Part shown: piece after piece, positions 36,901-49,100 of the stretch
How the letters are laid out: every line of letters starts with the position of its first letter
Position numbering within the stretch: position 1 is the stretch's first letter
Assembly (NCBI RefSeq): GCF_949628215.1
Contig: NC_134277.1
Span: 54,074,918-54,138,917, forward strand
Reading direction: 5' to 3'
DNA: 64,000 bases
Source: Phalacrocorax aristotelis
Lineage: Eukaryota > Chordata > Aves > Suliformes > Phalacrocoracidae
Made by a program: the position numbers and the translations under genes
Notes under the pieces: model-generated
What the model was told of the DNA's origin: nothing
The model's input: the letters and a program-made list of their open reading frames with translations, nothing else
Database searches by the model: none

Positions 36901-38694
36901 TTACATACTCCCTCTCCCACCGTTTGCCCAGCTAAACCCACCTATATCCCCTCTCATCTCACCTCACAGTACCCCCAGCTACCCTTCACATCTACTAATG
37001 TCCTCCCGAGCAAGAGCCACAAATTAAGCTGGTTCAGAGGTAAGGATGTACCTAGCCATGATCACACCAAATGTAACAGGTAACTGTTAAATTCCTGTTT
37101 GAGCCTTCCCCCTAATAATTGGAACCATTCTTTTACACTCACCTGACAACTTCTATGAAACTTGTATGAAATTATAGATTTTTTGAGATGCTTATCTCTC
37201 TTTAAAATGCATCAGAAACTGGCCATGGGGGTTCAACAAGGGTGGGGAGAGAAGAGCAAGAGACAGACATTATGATTACATAAGGCTTCAAAGCAGGTTA
37301 AAAATGAAAGGCATTTTTGTTAGATACAAAGTAACCAGACAAAACCAGACACTTTGAAATTATAATTTTGGGAGATTCCAGTTCAGCAAATCCAAATGTC
37401 CCATTTCAATATGTCCAATTACTTCATGTCAAACAAAAATAGATGCATTTTCAGCTTGGTTTCCTGCAATCCATCTGTGTTTCAGAGACATTCACTGAAG
37501 TTGTGCAAAATCATTTACATAAACTAATTCACCACAGGGGAAAAAAATGGTATTGTTGATTTTCCCTGGATAAGAGTAACTTTGGATGAGAAATTTTGGA
37601 GAATCAAAAACCACTCAAAATCAAAAGCCTGCACCCTGACATTTAATTATAGACTCTACTAAGAAAACAGTCTATAAGGAAGCACTTTATAAAATAACCC
37701 TATGATTTATACCTCCAGTTAGGTTTATAAAATGCCACATGTTAAAAAGCAAACATAATTAAAAAAGCAGGGTGAATTCAATACCTCTAAAAATGCCTTC
37801 CTGATTGTTCTATAGAATGTTCTATAGAAAAATGGTACTGAAAAGTGCATCATTTGAAGAGATAAAATAAATGCCCTTGAAGTGGACATGCCTTATTCTA
37901 CCCTGGGTTTCTGTGGAAGACAGCATGGGGCTCATTAACGCAAGCACTGTCCCACATGGGTGTGATCAAGACACTGGCAGGACCCCAGCGGATACCTCCA
38001 TGCACACGTACAAACTCAGTGCCAGGGCTGCAGCCTCCACTGCATGCCCTCAGCACAGCTCTGCTGGCCCGCAAGAGAGGTGACTAGGAGAGCTGCAACC
38101 CCCCTTCAACACCTTTCTGGCCCTGGGCCTCTCTCAAGGCATAGAGAAGATTTCTATGAAACTGGTGGAAACCAGTTAACCAATTTCTGTGGGCTGCTGC
38201 CCATAGAATAAAGGAGAGGACAGGAACCCATGGAGCAAACACTTCTCAGTAAGGGTTTGCAAAAACAGGTGCTCATTTTTGAAAGGAAATAATCAGGCCT
38301 TTTTTTTTAACATACAGTTCTGGATGAAACACTGAATGAAGAGTCTTCATCCTCACATGCGTAAGAACGATAGGGGATTCTTTCAGCTGGTAACACACAT
38401 CCCTAAGTGCACCACCAAAGTGACTCTTTAATGGATCAGCGGGGAAAGGAAGATGTGATTACGCGTCTGGCACATGCACACCAAACACAGAGTACGTCTG
38501 GGCCAGGGAAACTCTCCATTGGGAACCTACAGAAAAAAAAACCTGCTGGAGCTAAACCAAGCAGAATTTGCCTACTTTAAAGGAATACCGGGTATTATTA
38601 AGCAACCTTTAGAGTGCTGCTTCTCACTGGGGCACACCACTTAAGAAAACACAGCATGGTACGTGAAAACATATGCCAGCAATCTTCACTGTTC
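33943..38694. other. AT-rich non-coding stretch; nothing recognised
   Basis: This is 4.75 kb without a supported gene. Open frames are short (98 codons or fewer). The region 36445-36794 has frames on both strands, which argues against coding. A small duplication GTTCTATAGAAT/GTTCTATAGAAA lies at about 37808-37832. The stretch 37900-38110 is slightly more GC-rich but has no exon signature that I can support. Confidence 0.5.
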
Positions 38695-38955
38695 ACAGAT
38701 CTTAAAGAACAGAAGGGCTTAGACTATGATGATCTCAATACAACCATCTAGTTGGATGTCTGGAATAATACAGGATATAGAATTTCACCCAATAATTTAC
38801 TCAACAAGCCCTTAATTTCAAGTTGAGCTTTTTGATGTGACAACTTCAAGTGAAGAATGAAACACATCAGTAAGGAAGTTATTCCTCTCTGCCCAAAATT
38901 TGTCCTTTATTTCTAGGTCCAATTTTTTCTTGCTTCTTCTTCCAGCCACGTACAT
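38695..38955 (-). mobile_element. Old CR1-type LINE 3' end, minus orientation
   Basis: Read on the plus strand, the motifs run CAGAAGGGCTTAGACTATGA, TGATCTCAATACAACCATCT, ACAGGATATAGAATTTCACC, CAATAATTTACTCAACAAGC, AAGTTGAGCTTTTTGATG, then CCAAAATTTGTCCTTTATTT, CTAGGTCCAATTTTTTCTTG and TTCTTCCAGCCA. This order and wording match the reverse complement of old CR1-type 3' ends common in turtles and crocodilians (block CATAGAATTTCACCCAGTAA and block ATTTGTGCCTTATTTCTAG). The match is close enough across 250 bases to be convincing, although divergence is high. Confidence 0.75.
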
Positions 38956-41900
38956 GTGCAATACATCAACTCTAAAATCATTATCTGGATTTGTTCATCT
39001 CTACTTTACATCAAACAAAACACAAGAGGAAGTAAAAAAAAAAAGGCTGTAATATGCACGTTACAGAGCACTTAATCTTATGTCTAGTATAATACAATGT
39101 ATGAGATAGTAATCTTGAATGTAACACACATTGTCTACTGGAATTGTCATTGCTTGGATAGCAAGTTCAATTTGTTAGTACTAGAAGGATTACGTCTAGG
39201 TAAAGCACATGTCCAAGCAAACTATGCCCAACACTGATAGTTTCCCCATTTGTCCGAGAACGAAGGAGACCAATGACACACTCTATGCTCCATGCTTTTG
39301 CAGTTTCAGCAGATTTTTCTCCACAGGGTATATAATAGTCTGGTGGACTTTTCTCTCTTTTTTTCAAAGTATGCTTGAAAGTCAGATGACTTGACTTATG
39401 CAAAAAGTTTTGCTTTAGTAAGTCATTCTACTGCCAGATAATTTTCTTTATAAAGTAACAGTACATTTTTTTAAAAACAATTTTGCTTCTCTGGCCATAA
39501 CAATGGAATAGAGGCTCAGTCCTGTGTTGTGTGTCAGTCATTAGAAGAGTGGAATGGAGATGCTGAGGGTCTTGGCAAACTGAATCTGTATTTCATGAAC
39601 TAAAAACTTGTACTCTGCACATTGAAACTTTATATGAGAAAGGTCCCTACTCGTAAGGACACTGATGTTTTCTTCAGCAGAAGGCACTGGCAGACACTGC
39701 CCCAGAGGCCTTCAATTTAGTGTCATAACAGAGTAACAACAGTGGAAAGCTTCTTGTTAAGATTCATCCTTTACCAATAAAGAAGAAATGGTGAAGCTCA
39801 GAGAAGCAGCGTGTAGAGAGATGAAGACAAACTTGGCTTTCTGATTTGTTTTGTTGAGTGTTCTAAAAATGCCACTTGAGCACATGAAGTAGGAAAACAA
39901 GTGGTACGGGAATACAGTTGCGCCAAGTTGCATCAGGAGTGTAAGAGGGAAAGGGAAAACCACAGTTTTATGCTCTTTCTGAATCAGGGGTGATTCTCCA
40001 TCACCTCTGATGGAGGACACTGACCAGACTGTGGCTGGCAGTGAAATCTTTAACCAGGTTTGCAAGATTAAATGGCTCGCAGGAACAGAGCAATACAAGT
40101 CGAATCAGGGCTCTCTGTGGGACACTGGCTGAGCTGAGGTAGCAGAATTCATAGCGTAAACATAAAATTTCAGAAAAATATCATTTCACCATGTTCATCA
40201 ACAAACCAAGAACAATAGCAGGAACAGAGTTACATCCATGTCTACGTCATCTTTTCCTAAAGCCACAAGCCCTGAAGCCACTCCTAGCAGCTGCTCTGCA
40301 GAAGGTAGTATTACTAAAGACAGGCAACTTCGTAATTTAGACATACTCAGGCACTGGGACCAGGTCCCCTGATCGGGTCATCCGGCTGAGAATCAACAGG
40401 CTACTGTTGCTTTGTTTCTAACCACTTCCTGACTATAGTTTAGCTATTTAGTCTTTCACCACCTGGTTTGTATTTGATTTGCAAAAATAAAAATAAACAA
40501 TCTCCCCCAAGGAACAACAAGAATATTGCACAGTATGCAGTTTGTGACCAAAGAGGCCAGGAGCTGAGGCAATACATTCTCTGGTACCTAAGCCACAGGT
40601 CAGATTGGTTGCCAGCTAAGCCAATATTTCTGGTTTGAAGCATCTGCTGAACTCTCTCTCAAACAATAAGAAAGATTTGTTCCATCACTGAAATAGAAAA
40701 CCAAATTTAAGAACGCTGTGTAAATAAAGTGGAAGTTCATTTAAAACCAAAGACCCAGAGGCCAGCTATTTCTGGAATATAAAGAAAATTAACCTGGGGA
40801 GAGATCTTAAAGTTTGACACAATAATTCTACTGATTTCCTTCAATATGAATGTATACACAGGAATAAAAATGGTTCAAATACAAAATTTAAAGAACTGAT
40901 TTTTATTTTTAATTTTCAGATGTTTCTCTGTGGATAAAACTAATTTTTACATTTTACTGTTAACTTAAAAGGCACCTGCTGAATTAAAAACCTGGGAATC
41001 CTGTTTTATTCTAGTAAACAATATTGTATGTTTTATTGCATATAATTGTATATAATACTGTAATATCATAAATATTTTGTAAATAAATCAATCCACTGTA
41101 ACCTTTTATGGATATCTCATATCTTATAATTTTAATTTATCTAATTCTACTTCTAATTAACATTGGGATTAGTTCTTCCTATGCAATTAAGCTTCAGGCT
41201 TTAAGTAGAATCTATATTCCAAATGCCTGCTTAAAGTTGCTCACATAACATGTTTGCTTAAAAATACAACTTTGCCATCAAGCAAAACTGAACAACAGCA
41301 TTTCAAAACTCCATATAGAACTTAAATTCTCAAATGAGTTTGGGGTTACCCAAATCTCACTGAAATTTGATTATCGGTGTGTTCCTTTAGCATTCTATTA
41401 GGGCGGTGATGAACCTGAGAAGAATCAAATAGGCAATTACCATTTATCTCCAGAAAGTATATAGCAAGCACTTTTAATTCCCCTTACAGGCTGTAAAGTT
41501 AATGCTCAGCACTGGCCGGGTGGGAAGAGGAAGAAATGCTTGTGTTGACCACCTTCCTTTTTTCTTACGCCCCAAACCAGCTGCACATCTGGTTCCTCAT
41601 CTACTGATTCCAATTCCCAGTTAGCCAATCTGCATAGAAAAATCTATTTTCTGGCATTGACTACACTTATTTGCACAGTGAATAGCTGAAAAATTTAAAA
41701 AGAAAAAACAAAAAAAACCACCAACGCACCAGATAACTCCTGCTTCTCATTTCCTTCTGTGCCTCATGTTGCTGCCTAAAAACAAACCTTTCTTTACCTT
41801 TAAGAAGAAAATATTTCAAAAAGTACTTAGATAAAGCACAGGAATAGAATGCAAAATCCTGCTTAGTCCAATAGCCACTGTAGGAATGTGTTCTACAATT

Positions 41901-43914
41901 TTCATGCCAAGAAGAAGGGTACCCTGTTGTTTGTTTTTTTTGAAACCTGCTGCCTGATATTTCATTCAGTGACCCTAATTTCAGTATTTTGAGAGCCATT
42001 GAACAATGCCTCCTGACCTCTTCCATACCACTGAAGTTTTTCTATGTCTCTATGATATAATCTCATGCCTCATTCACCTCTCGTCTATTCTAGAAAACGC
42101 TACCATGAAGCATCTGGTCTTTCGCTTAAATTTTGCCCTTTGGATCTGCCTCCTCCCTCTTCTTTGCCTTTGTTATCCATATGTACTATGACCAGCATCT
42201 CACCTCTCCATCTTCTAATAGCTCCTCTAAGTGTCTTGATAAGTCTATCGCCTCTGCACACCGACCTCCTACCTCAAGCAGGAATTTGTCCCTCTCTGGT
42301 CAAGTGGTCACAGCTGAATAAAACTAGTTTTCCAGTCATGTACTCTTCCCTCCAGCAGAAAGCCTGGGAGGAGATAGCATAGGTAGGGACAACACTTCTG
42401 TTTGCGAAAGGCCCCATTGTTCAAGCAGGTGAGAGACATCGATACTGAAATAATCCGCTACTGAAATGTCTAGATTGCTTTCTTGAGCCTTTCCAGGCAC
42501 CATGCCTCCACCACCATTCCTCAGGTGCCAAATTCCTGCCAGCAGAATTTCGTAATTCATGACTGTTGCAAGTACAAACAGGACTTACAAAATAAATGGA
42601 TTCATAACTGAACCTAATCCCCAAACTGTGACAGAAGCCATTTGAGTAATCCCTTATCTGTCAGGGCTGTGCTCCACTTCCTCCTCACATTCCCCACCAA
42701 AAAGGGCAGAGATGAGTAGAGTAGTTCAGTTGTGGGAAGCTGCTGGCATGGAAGGAAGCTCCTGCTGAGCTTCTAATAGAAACCACCTGCCCCTTGGTTA
42801 TGACAGAACAGAATTTCTCATTATATTCCCTCTACATTACTTATAAGACTAGAGATTTTCAAAGTCATGTTAAAAAGAGAGAAGGCAATTTAAAAGGACA
42901 AATGCACATGAAGAAGGTTAAAAATAAAAGACTTTTTTTTAATTGGGACACCCAGCACCTTGGTGGATTAGTAAAACAAAACATATATAAACAACATGCA
43001 AAATGTGATGGGAAAGACAGAAACAGAAAGAGTTGTTATAGCAATTTTTTGGTGGGAAAGAAATTCCTTCTGCTATCAGTGACCAATGTATTGCTGACCT
43101 ATGAATGTCCCAACTCAAGTTACCAAAGCAAGTCCCAAGCACAACTAGCATGAATCCCTTCCCCTCTCTCCACTATTTTTTTTAAAAGTCATGCAGGGTA
43201 CGTTGAAAGGTAAAATCCCATAACCTGCTACTCTTCAAAGCAAAACAGCCACAAAGCGGTATGTTTGTATTCCAGAGCACTCAAAAAGTAACAATGGAAA
43301 AATGCTTTCTTGTGTGTCTAAGACTTTAGTAAGAGTTGATTGTATGCACTAGCTCAGTTTTGAACATAAAAGCGAAATCAGCTACCAGAAATAGCAGTCC
43401 ATCTTTTTTTGGCACCATGACATATTTTGGGATAATAGCTGTACCTTGCACCACAATCCCATCAGATCTTACAAAAACAACTGGGATGGACCAGTGTGGT
43501 ACTTGCATGGTAAGCTTCCAGGGAAAAAAAGGTGCTGCTGGTCCACAACTGATGATGGAGCAGACAATATGCTCCACTCTTTAAATCACTATCAAACTAC
43601 CAGGGCATGAAAATAACAGACACTGTGTTTATTAGAGAGGACAACTCATTGAATTGAGCATCACAGCACTTCAAGCTAAGTCATGATTAGGCAAAGTTTG
43701 TTTGAGGGGGCCTAAAAGCAAGTTCCTATCCCTGGCAGTCATCAGAAAGATGGTAGAATTTAACCTACAACTAAGAAGGAAAAGTAACAGACAAGCAGAT
43801 ATGCTGTCTAACAAGATTCACCCTGCAGTCTCCATGGGATACAGTATTTTCTTCACACTCTCTCCTGAACTGTTGTGTAGTGTTGCTACGTACTATTAAA
43901 TACTTACCGCATTC
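38956..43914. other. AT-rich non-coding stretch; nothing firmly recognised
   Basis: This is 5 kb with scattered open frames up to 119 codons (minus 41667-42026, plus 42794-43153, minus 39757-40098). None shows a domain, start context or exon borders that I can support. At 43326-43584 both strands are open for about 80 codons. The sequence there, including GTAAGCTTCCAGGGAAAAAA and GGTGCTGCTGG, looks faintly repeat-like, but I cannot name a family. A very AT-rich patch lies at about 41020-41160. Confidence 0.45.
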
Positions 43915-44075
43915 CACCCCAGGGATGGCTCTGTTTCAGTGCTGGGTGAAGTGATCCTTATTTAAACATTACTTAGCTCACAGGAGTGCTGTGAAACTTA
44001 ATTAAATTAATGCCTGCGAAGTGCTTTGAGGTTCTCAGATGAAAGGTGCTATAGAAATCCAAAGTACTATTAGCG
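43915..44075 (+). mobile_element. MIR/CORE-SINE-type element, 3' part, plus orientation
   Basis: The sequence runs TTACTTAGCTCACAGGAGTG, CTGTGAAACTTAATTAAATT, AATGCCTGCGAAGTGCTTTG, AGGTTCTCAGATGAAAGGTG and CTATAGAAATCCAAAGTACT. This is the core-to-tail order of MIR-class SINEs (CTCACAGGGGTGTTGTGAGG, AAGCGCTTTGAGATCCTCAG, GATGAAAGGCGCTATATAAA, GCAAAGTATTATT), whose tail is shared with L2/CR1-type LINEs. The tRNA-like head is not clearly visible and may be lost or too diverged. Such elements are old and shared widely among amniotes, so this copy is likely to be orthologous in related species. Confidence 0.85.
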
Positions 44076-45570
44076 TTTCTAAGGATCGGTGAAGCATTTT
44101 GGATAAACTAAAAATCTACATAAATCTTCCCTCAAAGCAAAAGTTTTTTGCAGTTTCAGTTAACCTATTTTTTATTTTTGTTTTCATTTTTAAGACCTTT
44201 ACAATACCTGTCCTCACCTTCAATTGCAATAACCATTTTACAACTACACAAGGCAAAGCATACTAATGCTTAATTCATTTTCTGCTTCTTAACTTTACCT
44301 CTGCTGAAAAAAAGCTGAAATGAAAATGCAAGCTGTAAGTACCATCTTCTTGATTCTACACACAGGAGAAATAATAGCTTCCAGATAAGAAACAATAGCT
44401 TGGAGAGATGGGATTTTTCTCCTCAGTCTCCATGACTGCCTTTCGAATAAACAGTTGTTTGTATGACCAAACCAGGACACTTCTTTAATAAAAAAAAAAA
44501 AAAAGAGTATAAGTGAAGTACTGTGACCATGCAAACAGAGGGCTGCCTTTTACATGACAGGTAGAGCTGAAGAATACATGAGAAATGCATCTCTAAAAAG
44601 TGTAAACACAGAGCATTATTAAAATCACGTTACAACATGTAAAACTTGTATCAAATAGAAGGTAATTAAATCCCAGAAAACTCATGAAAATGCATGTTCT
44701 CATGAAATTCCCAGCTTAGTTTTCAAATCAAAACAATATGAATAAATACTCTAAACAGAAAAACTGCAGGAACTGAGCTTTCAATTCTTTTGAGATTTGC
44801 CCCATACCACTTATTTACTTTGCAGTCTGGAACCGAGGGAAGGAATTCTGCAACTCTGTCACCTGCAAGAGAGTACCGAGGGATGTGGGTACATAAAACG
44901 GTAAGGCTACTCCACTTCAATATCACTTTATTCAATGCAGACCGAGAGGAATTTTTATTGATTCAGTGCACTTTGGGGGTTTGGCATCTAGTTACAGGTT
45001 GTATAACACTACTGTGAGAAACCATTTTAACCTTGACTATGCATGACTGCTTATGACTACTTTAATGTTATGAGGTAACTCTACAGGAACAGAGAAGGCT
45101 GTGGTCAAAAGGAAGGAAGTCCCAATCTCTGCCCTATATATATTCACTATAATTGCCATCTGCGTATAAAAACATATGCTTGGTTTGACTAAAAACACAC
45201 AGGATACGTATGTGCTCTTTTTAGAGAACACAATAACCTCAACCTAAATAATACGTTGCATGAGGCAAGAGAGTATAATGCGTCAAATGTTGCCCAAATA
45301 TGAAAGGGCAATTCAGCGAGCAAGTAAACACCCACCAGCCTAGAGACTGACCAAACATAGTGAGTTCTACTTCAATGCAGCCATGAAGGTGAAATCCAGT
45401 GACTGTACTAGAGCATACACACCAAAAAAACTGCATGCAGCTACTTCCCCGGTAAACTGCCTCTATAAGAGTCTGGCACAATTTTCTGTGTTGCCTATCA
45501 CCACAGACCGGGAACCATTCAGAGAGAAATTTCCATTAATTCAGAGAAGCCAAAAACCCACCTAGGACAC
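44076..45570. other. Non-coding spacer; nothing recognised
   Basis: This is 1.5 kb of AT-rich sequence with an A15 run near 44490-44504 and only short frames (80 codons or fewer). Confidence 0.5.
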
Positions 45571-46140
45571 TGCCATCATTTAAGTCTGCACAAGTTCACA
45601 ACGTATTTTCTTTCAAATGCCAATCCATCTCCTTTTTGAAAACTGTAGCAGTTGCTTCTCTGTTGTCTTCTCTCTGGAAGCTGTACAATATTAACAACCA
45701 CCATCTTAAAACAGCAATTCCTCCTCCATTCCTTGCATACATGGCACTTCTCAAATTTTGTCTGTAACTCCTTGTTTTCTGCCCCAGACTCTAGTTCAAA
45801 AAAAACCTTTAGAGACTCACTCTTTCAATTCCCTTAAAATTCTACAGATTTTAAGTGAAATCCCTCTTAACTTCGGTAGGATCCACTTATTCCTTGAAGA
45901 ACTCAGACCTAGTTATTTTGCATATCCAAAATCCCTGTATTACTGTTTCATTCTAGCTGTCCTTTGCTCTGCTGTAACTTTTCTTTCTGTATTTTTCCTT
46001 CTTTTAAAATAACATGCATTCCTTACATAGACCTGGAATTATTTCCCACAGCTATTCCTGAAGTTTTAAACAGTGTTTTTTGCAGTTTAATGCAAACAGT
46101 ATTTATAAAACGCCTTCCATCCATAAAGATTGAAGATCTT
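45571..46140 (-). mobile_element. Very old CR1/L3-group LINE remnant, minus orientation
   Basis: Read on the plus strand, the stretch is pyrimidine-rich and follows the antisense of a CR1/L3 C-terminal reverse transcriptase and 3'UTR. It contains TTCTCTCTGGAAGCTGTACA, AAATTTTGTCTGTAACTCCT, TTCTACAGATTTTAAGTGAA, ATCCCTCTTAACTTC, TTTCATTCTAGCTGTCCTTT and ACCTGGAATTATTTCCCACA. In the better-preserved CR1 at 7619-9066 the corresponding order is a TTTATAGGTATTGATGAGATC block, a GATCATCTTGGTAGCTCTCT block and a CCAAAACAGGACACTGTACT block. Similarity is weak but collinear over more than 400 bases. The short plus-strand frames here are by-products. Confidence 0.5.
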
Positions 46141-49100
46141 AACACTTTAAGTTTTACTGTATCTCTGTGAACTGCCTCTTTATTTACAACTGTCCTCTCT
46201 GTGGGCAAGTAAGACTATATCCATGTTACAGAACCAGAATCTAATGCAGCAGGGACCAGAAAAGCCTATGGGCATGGCTTCACCCTTGGCTGAAGCTCAT
46301 CTAAGTACGGGCTGCAGCCCAGAACAACGGAACAAACTTCCTCCTCCTCCCTCCTCTTGGGTCCCCGCGAACAGGGCTCTCTCAGCCAAATCAGGGAATG
46401 GATCCAGCTGAAGAGAGACCTCTTTTCTTTTGTCATGTTGCTAACTGTCTCTTAGCTCAGCTGACCATCCCACCATGCAAGGACTGGTGGTGTCACCACA
46501 AGGCAGGGAGAACACATGGCTGAGAGGCAAAGCACAGTTCTCACTCCTTTCAGCAGGAGCCTGAACCTAAATATGATTCAGGCATTTGTAAAACTGCAGC
46601 TGCAGTGTAGAGACAGGTAAGAGAGCTGCTCTAAGGAGTCACTAATACACAGTGGTGTCAAGCTTTGCTCCCACCCTAACCTCTGTCTTACACTGTCTCT
46701 TACTCCAGCTGCCTGTTCCCATTCCTTCCTTGTGCTGGTGCTGAGGCCCAGAATTCACAACTGAATCAACACATAACCCCACGCAAAACTAAACCAGCAA
46801 AAACTGTACAAACATACAAACATTTATTTTTCTAGTGGTTTAGTGAATGAAGTGCTAGCACATGGGCAAGGCAGAAGGTTGGGCTCTAGAGATGGGGGGC
46901 AGGAGCAGGAGGAAAAAAGGAGAACAATATGCTCTTTCCAGCAAGGAGTTATCCTAGACCGGCTCAGTCATCACATATAACTCCACACCAAAGCACTTCT
47001 GTAAAGGGCCACAGCTAGTCTGTTGAGAATTAACCCAGAAATAGGTACTACCTATGTAGTGCTGTACTCACAAACACTTTAGACCTTTATCTCAAATAGC
47101 CTTAAAAATCTTTTGTCTTGCTCATTGTTTGCCAGTATTTGTCGACTTCCTACTTTCTTTCTCAATCTTAGTTTTTTAGTATCTTACAATTCACCTATTA
47201 AGCTCTATTGAGTGTTTACCAACTCCCACATTCCCCAGTTACCCAAACTCTGAATCACACTGCTCTCTGTGTATTAATCCCCTTCCTCTTCCTTAAATGT
47301 TTTACCTTTCACCCAAATTCTTCAAAACATTTCTCATAGTAAAAATGCTGTCCTCCTTTTAACTTTGACTTCACTATAAGTGGAATTTTCCCAGATTTGC
47401 TTTCTACTTATGATCTAATCTTTCCTTACCATATCTCTGAATTTCCAGTCTTGCCCTTAGAGCTAGCTCTCAGCAGACTCAGCTGGGAAAGAAAGGCCAG
47501 CTTTTTCGAAACCCCAAAATGGGCAGCAGTTGTGTGGTACCCACCGCAACAAAATCCCATCCCAAGCATAACACAAGTCAATAGAGACCATACAGCCACT
47601 AAATGATATATTTAGTGTAACGGAGAGCTGTCAAAGTCTACCAGTTAACTCCATTATCAAGTGTGTTATAAGCATCACACCATAAGTGAGTTTTAAATTG
47701 GATTTCACCTTGTACTGGCTCTCCATCCTATCTTCAGAACTAAATAGACTGTGTTAATAGACAATGCTGAATGAAAAACCATATAAAAAGGGTCCAAACA
47801 GGAGCTGAGTAATGTCCTCAGTAGAAGGACCTGACCCTATGAGGTTCTGAGTGCCCAGAAGTCCAACGCTATTAACATCAGCAAGGGTACCAGCTTGTAC
47901 CCTTGTACTATCTCAACAACAGTATGTCACCACTGATCTGAAGAAAGTTATGTGCCAGGCTTCGCTCTGCTCTTATGAATCTCTGGAGACCCAGTTTACA
48001 GGAATGCTTTTCCAGAAAACAGTAGATAAACTTTTACCTACATGGCACAATCACACACACAAAAGCAGCTGTGAAAACCCCTTGGTGTTCCTCCAGCTAC
48101 GAGCACCTGTGATCGCCCTTAACTTTAAACTCTTGACTAGTCCTAAAGCATTAAAGAGAATCACACAATTGCATAAAGATAGACCCATAGGCTCTGGAGG
48201 CCTCTTCAGAGAATGAGATGTATATTTCTTTAAAACAAGAGAATAAAACCTTTTTTATTTTTAATGCAGGGACACAATATATTTTATAATTTTAGGACTT
48301 ATTTTTAATATTAGGGTGTATTTAGTTTATTGTGCTTTCTTACACAAATGGTCGTGCAAAGAACGAAACTCCCAAGGAGAACCTGGTCCTTACCTTTGGC
48401 TTAAGAAGCCTCCAAACCCAATTTTAATACATTACTACTAGGAGGACAAATTGGCTATTCTGTCAACAAAGAACACCAAGAAGTCGACCAGTCTTCTTAC
48501 AAGATGGGCAAAGATGAAATGTGATGAATATACAGCTGATGAAGGAAATGTATAGTGAAAACTTCAGGATGGTACTTTGACTGCTAGCAGAGGGCTCTGC
48601 CTTGCCAGCTGCCAGAGCTCAAACAAAGCCTTTGATGAAATCACAACTACCCTTGTCTCAGTTTCACAAAAAAAAAAAAAAAATAGAGAGACACTGTGGA
48701 CAGTTTAATTATCACAGAACCATTACCATCAGCAGCAGTTTCATAATCTTGAAATGCTGCCATTCTCAAAAGCCATTTGCCTGAAAAAAAAAAAAAATCC
48801 TTAAAACACAAGAGACTGTCATACTGTCCAAACAATAGAGCAATTCTTATACAATCAGACGCCATAACTAATTATTCAAAACACACACACCCCTTATTTT
48901 TAAACAAAGGAACAAAAGATGTAAATTTTATCCAGAAATATTAGATTTTAAAAGGAGTAAAAATATCCAAAAATCAAAACAGATGAACACTGTAGGCTTG
49001 CCTGCCTTTCATGCCTGTACGTGCACAAAACTGATTCTGTGTTGAAGGAATGAGTACATACACTGTTCATGTCCCTAACAAATGCAATAAAAAATAATAA

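Noticed and set aside
39757..40098. 113-codon minus-strand frame
   Set aside because: No recognisable domain, no exon borders, and length within chance for 64 kb of six-frame sequence.
47851..48216. 121-codon plus-strand frame
   Set aside because: It is unrecognised, lies in AT-rich non-coding DNA and has no splice or promoter context.
48640..48800. A15 and A12 runs considered as tails of processed pseudogenes
   Set aside because: No upstream sequence resembles a spliced mRNA, and no target duplications are visible.
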